Assembly: GCA_000432775.1 (NCBI GenBank)
Contig: HF990385.1
Location: 1-24,606 of the forward strand
Length of the DNA stretch: 24,606 bases
Origin: Alistipes sp. CAG:831
GTDB lineage: Bacteria; Bacteroidota; Bacteroidia; Bacteroidales; UBA932
Direction of reading: 5' to 3'
Below the pieces are notes generated by a model. That model made no database searches, had not been told where the DNA came from, and saw nothing but the letters and a program-made list of their open reading frames with translations. Shown here one piece after another: positions 21,521 to 24,606 of this stretch; the stretch's first letter is position 1; every line of letters starts with the position of its first letter. Both the position numbers and the translations under genes were made by a program.

Positions 21521-21558
21521 GAAGGTGCCGACTAAAGCGGCATTTCATCGGCACCTTC
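21521..21558. other. 11-bp perfect hairpin between divergent genes
   Basis: GAAGGTGCCGA and TCGGCACCTTC pair perfectly around a 16-base loop. It lies upstream of both divergent genes, so a terminator role is not obvious unless it belongs to a lost gene whose 3' end (minus-strand MRWIFR stop) lies next to it. Confidence 0.55.
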
Positions 21559-21620
21559 CGACACCCGCTGCTGCGCGCCCCCTCATTCCGGCACTTAGGC
21601 AAACAAGGGCCAAAATGGCA

Positions 21621-21651
21621 GTTGCATATTCCGGAGGTTTTGCTATTTTTG
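21621..21651 (+). promoter_or_regulatory. promoter of the porin gene
   Basis: GTTG (21621-21624), 19 bases, TATTTTTG (21644-21651): one mismatch to the full Bacteroidota promoter pattern, with the right spacing, 52 bases before the ATG at 21704. Confidence 0.65.
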
Positions 21652-21703
21652 CCGCCTATTAAACAGACACTAAAACCGGACAACTGACTCAACCACTACA
21701 GCC

Positions 21704-22810
21704 ATGCACCTCAAGGCCACCGTAATCTCCCTCATCCTGACCGCAGCTGCATGCCTCAGCTCTTCGGCGGCAACAGACACCCTCGGCACCTATAATGCAA
21801 ACGAATCAAAGTACAGCGGGATTCTCCGTTTCCTTTCGGAAAATGTAAGCGTAAGCGGCTATGCCCAGATCGGTTACCAATACGACACCTACGACATGGC
21901 GCATGACGGAGCCTTCAACAAGTTCAATCTGTACAGGGCAATGATCATCGCCGACATCAGGCCCGTCAGACATCTCGACCTCTATTTCATGGCCGACTTG
22001 TCCAAATTCAGGCTGCACGAGCTGTTCGTCAGATACCGCCCCGTGGATGCGTTCTACATCCGGCTCGGGCAGTACAAGACGCCCTTCTCGATCGAGAGCA
22101 ATATGTCTCCCTCCGTCCTGGAAATCATAAAGGGAGCGCAGGCCGTGCAGTATCTCGCGGGCATCGACGGCTCGGACATCTGCTTCGGCGGAGGAGCCGG
22201 CAGGGACCTGGGTCTGGAAGCGGGAGGTGCATTTCTGAAAATAGGGAAGGACGGCCGCCATCTTTTCGAGTACCGCATCGGAGTGTTCAGCGGAGAGCCG
22301 TACAATACGGCCGAGACCAACAACCGGAAGGATGTCGTCGCAAGCCTGGCTCTCAGGCCGGTGAGTTTCCTCAAACTGCACGGTTCCGTCTACATCGGAG
22401 AAGGTACCGCCAAGGCGGACAGTCCCTACGGCTGCTTCAGGGAAGGCGAGACATACCGGAGGAACAGATGGAGTGCAGGTGCGGAACTGAAGGCCGGGCC
22501 GGTATATCTCCGGAGCGAATACATGGAGGGGCTTGACGCTGATGTCAGAAGCCGGGGGGCATACGCCACCCTCGTGGGTTCCCCTGCCCGTTTCCTCGAC
22601 ATCGTGGCCTCGGTCGACTGGCTGGACCGGAACGTCGCCCTGAGCGACTGGCAGTGCAACTACATCTTCGGACTGCAGTGGAACATCTACCGCAAATGCC
22701 GCCTCCAGGCACAATACGTCTATCAGCAGCGCTCCAGTAAGAGCGAAGGCATCTACAGCGGCATCCCGTCCTCACACATGCTCATCACGCAGCTTCAGGT
22801 GGGCTTCTGA
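21704..22810 (+). CDS. outer-membrane porin, Porin_O_P type
   Basis: A 368-residue beta-barrel protein with a signal peptide (MHLKATVISLILTAAACLSS, then SAA). It shows alternating-residue strands and conserved Porin_O_P marks: VSGYAQIGYQYDTYD, FNLYRAMIIADIRP, ELFVRYRPVDAFYIRLGQYK and TPFSIE near residues 125-130. It ends in phenylalanine (ITQLQVGF), the usual end for barrel insertion. The family is described as phosphate- or pyrophosphate-selective in Pseudomonas; in Bacteroidota the substrate is often unknown. It is a single-gene unit with its own promoter and meets the HigA-type gene end to end. Confidence 0.9.
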   Translation: MHLKATVISLILTAAACLSSSAATDTLGTYNANESKYSGILRFLSENVSVSGYAQIGYQYDTYDMAHDGAFNKFNLYRAMIIADIRPVRHLDLYFMADLSKFRLHELFVRYRPVDAFYIRLGQYKTPFSIESNMSPSVLEIIKGAQAVQYLAGIDGSDICFGGGAGRDLGLEAGGAFLKIGKDGRHLFEYRIGVFSGEPYNTAETNNRKDVVASLALRPVSFLKLHGSVYIGEGTAKADSPYGCFREGETYRRNRWSAGAELKAGPVYLRSEYMEGLDADVRSRGAYATLVGSPARFLDIVASVDWLDRNVALSDWQCNYIFGLQWNIYRKCRLQAQYVYQQRSSKSEGIYSGIPSSHMLITQLQVGF

Positions 22811-22814
22811 ATGC

Positions 22815-23147
22815 TCACCACAGAGCCACCTTGCCTGCACTGCCCAAGTCGAGTATGCCCGTATCTATACCAAGGGCCTTGAACACCCGACTCATTGTGG
22901 GCAGGGTAATGACGCTTTTGCCCTTTTCCAGCCGGGATATCTGTGCCCGCTGCACACCGATGCGCTCTCCCAGTTCCTCTTGCGTCAGGTGCTGCTCCTG
23001 ACGCGCCTTCCTGATGGCCTCTCCGACCATGTAGGCGTGGACATCCTCCTGCAGCTGTGCCTCCATCGCATCGCGTTCGGGAGTGCCTGGTTTGCCGAAG
23101 GCCCTATCTATGTGCTCACTCAAAGGGGTAAGTTTCATCTGTGCCAT
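22815..23147 (-). CDS. higA: HigA-type antitoxin, XRE family
   Basis: A 110-residue protein with a helix-turn-helix of the XRE/Cro type in residues 50-90 (LTQEELGERIGVQRAQISRL then EKGKS). The N-terminal 45 residues would neutralise the toxin. The order toxin first, antitoxin second, with a 4-base gap, is that of higBA loci. It probably represses the promoter before the toxin gene. Confidence 0.85.
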   Translation of the reverse strand: MAQMKLTPLSEHIDRAFGKPGTPERDAMEAQLQEDVHAYMVGEAIRKARQEQHLTQEELGERIGVQRAQISRLEKGKSVITLPTMSRVFKALGIDTGILDLGSAGKVALW

Positions 23148-23151
23148 CTTC

Positions 23152-23490
23152 TTATTTTTGTCTTTTGTGATAAAAATATTCTTTCCGTATCTTTTCCGCC
23201 TTTGCTATCTCTTTGGCCGGCGTTTTCTGCGTTTTCTTGACAATGCCGTGTGTGGCAATGACAAGCGCACACTCTTCCGTGTCCCAAAAAGCAAACAGCC
23301 TGTACTGGAGACCATTGAACAAAGTCCGCAATTCCCATATCTCCGTATTTTCCAACTTCTTTAACAATTCTTTGTCCAAGATTCCATTCTCTACCTTATG
23401 CAGGTTATACACAACTTTCTGATATGCCTTTCGCGGAAGCGAATACATAAAGGCATCCGCCTCTTCCATCAACACTACTTTAAGTTTCAT
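23152..23490 (-). CDS. higB: RelE/HigB-type toxin (Gp49-like)
   Basis: A 112-residue toxin of the RelE/ParE superfamily, expected to cut mRNA on the ribosome. It shows the phage-derived Gp49-like pattern: FMYSLPRKAYQKVVYNLHKV, then the strand IWELRTLFNGLQYRLFAFWD and a basic end (KTPAKEIAKAEKIRKEYFYH). I chose the ATG at 23490 rather than the in-frame start at 23568, because an exact -7 box (23518-23525) lies inside the longer version and AAAGGG precedes 23490. Confidence 0.85.
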   Translation of the reverse strand: MKLKVVLMEEADAFMYSLPRKAYQKVVYNLHKVENGILDKELLKKLENTEIWELRTLFNGLQYRLFAFWDTEECALVIATHGIVKKTQKTPAKEIAKAEKIRKEYFYHKRQK

Positions 23491-23517
23491 CAGCCCTTTT
23501 TTATCTGTATCCGGGTG

Positions 23518-23525
23518 CAAATATA
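23518..23525 (-). promoter_or_regulatory. -7 box of the higBA-type operon
   Basis: Reads TATATTTG on the minus strand, an exact TAnnTTTG match 27 bases before the toxin ATG. TTTC stands 20 bases upstream in place of TTTG. Confidence 0.55.
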
Positions 23526-23579
23526 ACATTTTGTTTCCATCAAAAGAAACAATGGGGAAATTTTTCACGGGCGACTATT

Positions 23580-24473
23580 TCACGCCGACTGACCTGAAGC
23601 CCGGCTCAGGGCTCTGAACAGTGCATCGGGGATGTCGGAGGAGGCGGTGCGGAAGCCGGCGTTGCCGTTGATCTCGCAGACCTTGAAACCGCCGTGTCCG
23701 TCAAAGAGCAGGTCCACTCCGGCGAAGAACAGGCCGGCGGCACGGGCAGCGGCAAGGGCCGTCGAAGCGGCTTCCGGCGGCAGCGGGATCTGGCGGAAGG
23801 ACCCGCCGGCGGCGAAATTGGACTTGAAACTGCGGTCGTTGTAGCGGAGCACGTGCCCGGCAACCTCGTCTCCGGTCACCCACACCCGGATGTCCCGGCC
23901 CCGGCTGGAAGCTATGAACTCCTGCAGCACCGGAGTGCAGCCGTAAGCCACTTCCTCCGGAGTCTCCCCGAATTCGGTTATGCCCCGCGACAATTCCTCC
24001 AGACGGTGCTGTTCCTCCATGCGGCAGGCCTCCAGAGCCTCCCTGTACTCCCGCTCGTTGCCGATGAGAAAGACATTCTCCCCCTTGGAGCCGTAATTGA
24101 GTTTCAGGATAAATGGAAATGCCGCACCGCCCTCTGCCTCCGCCAGGGACAATGCCCCAGGCACCGGGACTCCCGCTGCAGCTAAAACCTCCGAGCAGCG
24201 GTATTTGTCCCGGCACAGAATCATCGAGTCCGTGGAATTGACCACCGTCACCCCCTGAGCCTCGTACCACCGCGACAATGCGGTATTGTACCCGCGCATC
24301 AGCACGAAATCCGGAGTCCACGCAGGAGCGCCGGCAAGTGCACCCGCCCCGGAAGAGTCATAGAAGAGCACTTCGAGTTCCATCCCGTAACAAGCGGCCG
24401 CCTCCCGGAACCAGCCGAAGGCATTGTTCCCCCTCGGAGTCGTGGACGGATATATCAGCAGACCTCTTTTCAT
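23580..24473 (-). CDS. RimK-like ATP-grasp ligase
   Basis: A 297-residue protein with the ATP-grasp layout of RimK/LysX-type ligases, which join an amino acid to a carboxyl group through an acyl phosphate. Features in order are the N-terminal MKRGLLIYPSTTPRGNNAFG, the nucleotide loop FILKLNYGSKGENVFLIG, VLQEFIASSRGRDIRVWVTG, the SFKSNFAAGGSF loop, and the metal-binding end VDLLFDGHGGFKVCEINGN. The substrate is not evident. The ATG at 24473 was preferred to 24524, since the longer start lies beyond a -7-like box (TATTTTCG at 24478-24485) and would overlap the divergent gene. Confidence 0.88.
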   Translation of the reverse strand: MKRGLLIYPSTTPRGNNAFGWFREAAACYGMELEVLFYDSSGAGALAGAPAWTPDFVLMRGYNTALSRWYEAQGVTVVNSTDSMILCRDKYRCSEVLAAAGVPVPGALSLAEAEGGAAFPFILKLNYGSKGENVFLIGNEREYREALEACRMEEQHRLEELSRGITEFGETPEEVAYGCTPVLQEFIASSRGRDIRVWVTGDEVAGHVLRYNDRSFKSNFAAGGSFRQIPLPPEAASTALAAARAAGLFFAGVDLLFDGHGGFKVCEINGNAGFRTASSDIPDALFRALSRASGQSA

Positions 24474-24512
24474 ACCGCGAAAATAGCATTTTTCATTGTG
24501 GAGAGAAAACCG

Positions 24513-24520
24513 TATATTTG
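24513..24520 (+). promoter_or_regulatory. -7 box of the divergent lipoprotein gene
   Basis: TATATTTG matches TAnnTTTG exactly and ends four bases before the ATG at 24525, so the transcript would be leaderless or nearly so. Confidence 0.5.
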
Positions 24521-24524
24521 GCAA

Positions 24525-24606
24525 ATGAGAACTTTTGCAAATCCCATACTGCCCATTTTAGCCGCCGCGGCATGCCTTTCCTGCGAGGATGGCAGGCTGC
24601 GGCTCG
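24525..24606 (+). CDS. N-terminal part of a putative lipoprotein, cut by window edge
   Basis: From the ATG at 24525 the frame reads MRTFANPILPILAAAACLSC and EDGRLRL before the window ends. A short basic start, a hydrophobic stretch and a cysteine followed by charged residues suggest an exported lipoprotein, though the lipobox is not canonical. The product is unknown. It is divergent from the ATP-grasp gene. Confidence 0.5.
   Translation, partial: MRTFANPILPILAAAACLSCEDGRLRL

Noticed and set aside
21806..22714. 302-codon minus-strand ORF
   Set aside because: Antisense to the well-supported porin; a product of GC-rich codon use.
23491..23568. Longer N-terminus for the HigB-type toxin
   Set aside because: An exact -7 box lies inside it and the family start fits the ATG at 23490.

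Overview
The window looks like chromosomal DNA from a Bacteroidota bacterium, most probably a gut Bacteroidales; the GC-rich genes would fit an Alistipes-like genome, but the species is not proven. The grounds are many promoters of the Bacteroidota type (TAnnTTTG at -7, sometimes with TTTG about 19 bases upstream) and family types common in that phylum: exported DUF362, EFR1 ferredoxin-flavodoxin, Porin_O_P, DUF169, DUF418 and AraC regulators. No rRNA, tRNA, CRISPR array or complete insertion sequence was seen.

Layout. 1-6178 is a redox cluster: an AraC regulator, a zinc-ribbon/flavin-type oxidase-fold protein, an exported DUF362 protein, an unusual palindromic repeat block (3031-3417), a cytosolic aldo/keto reductase, and on the other strand an exported aldo/keto reductase and a Tat-type lipoprotein ferredoxin-flavodoxin. 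6264-7050 is a deletion scar: 3' ends of a BASS transporter gene and of an AraC gene, once divergent, now joined head to head. 7114-8013 is a Fic protein with its own HTH and a perfect palindrome upstream. 8014-8512 holds no gene but several inverted and tandem repeats.

8513-14664 (minus strand) is a methionine/aspartate-family operon: metX, thrA (aspartokinase-homoserine dehydrogenase), metY and asd. Two points stand out. First, a 26-codon leader peptide with six Met codons lies just downstream of a near-perfect promoter and within strong RNA hairpins, 124 bases before metX: a likely methionine attenuator. Second, thrA is split by a 23-bp tandem duplication; removing exactly one copy restores a single 828-codon frame.

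14700-17640 holds pgeF and a DUF169 gene among three genes that seem to keep only their two ends (AlbA_2-type protein, DUF418 protein, EamA transporter). 17731-19393 is a lower-GC type II restriction-modification pair (HNH nuclease plus D12-class adenine methylase). 19438-20642 is a gene graveyard (DUF4405 fragment, twice-frameshifted hexapeptide acyltransferase, 51-bp direct repeats). 20643-24606 holds an exported carboxypeptidase-regulatory-like protein, a Porin_O_P porin, a HigBA-type toxin-antitoxin pair, a RimK-like ATP-grasp protein and the start of a putative lipoprotein.

Overall the window combines an intact core biosynthetic operon layout, probably under leader-peptide control, with an unusually high number of broken genes. 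Family names come from reading motifs by eye; no database search was run.
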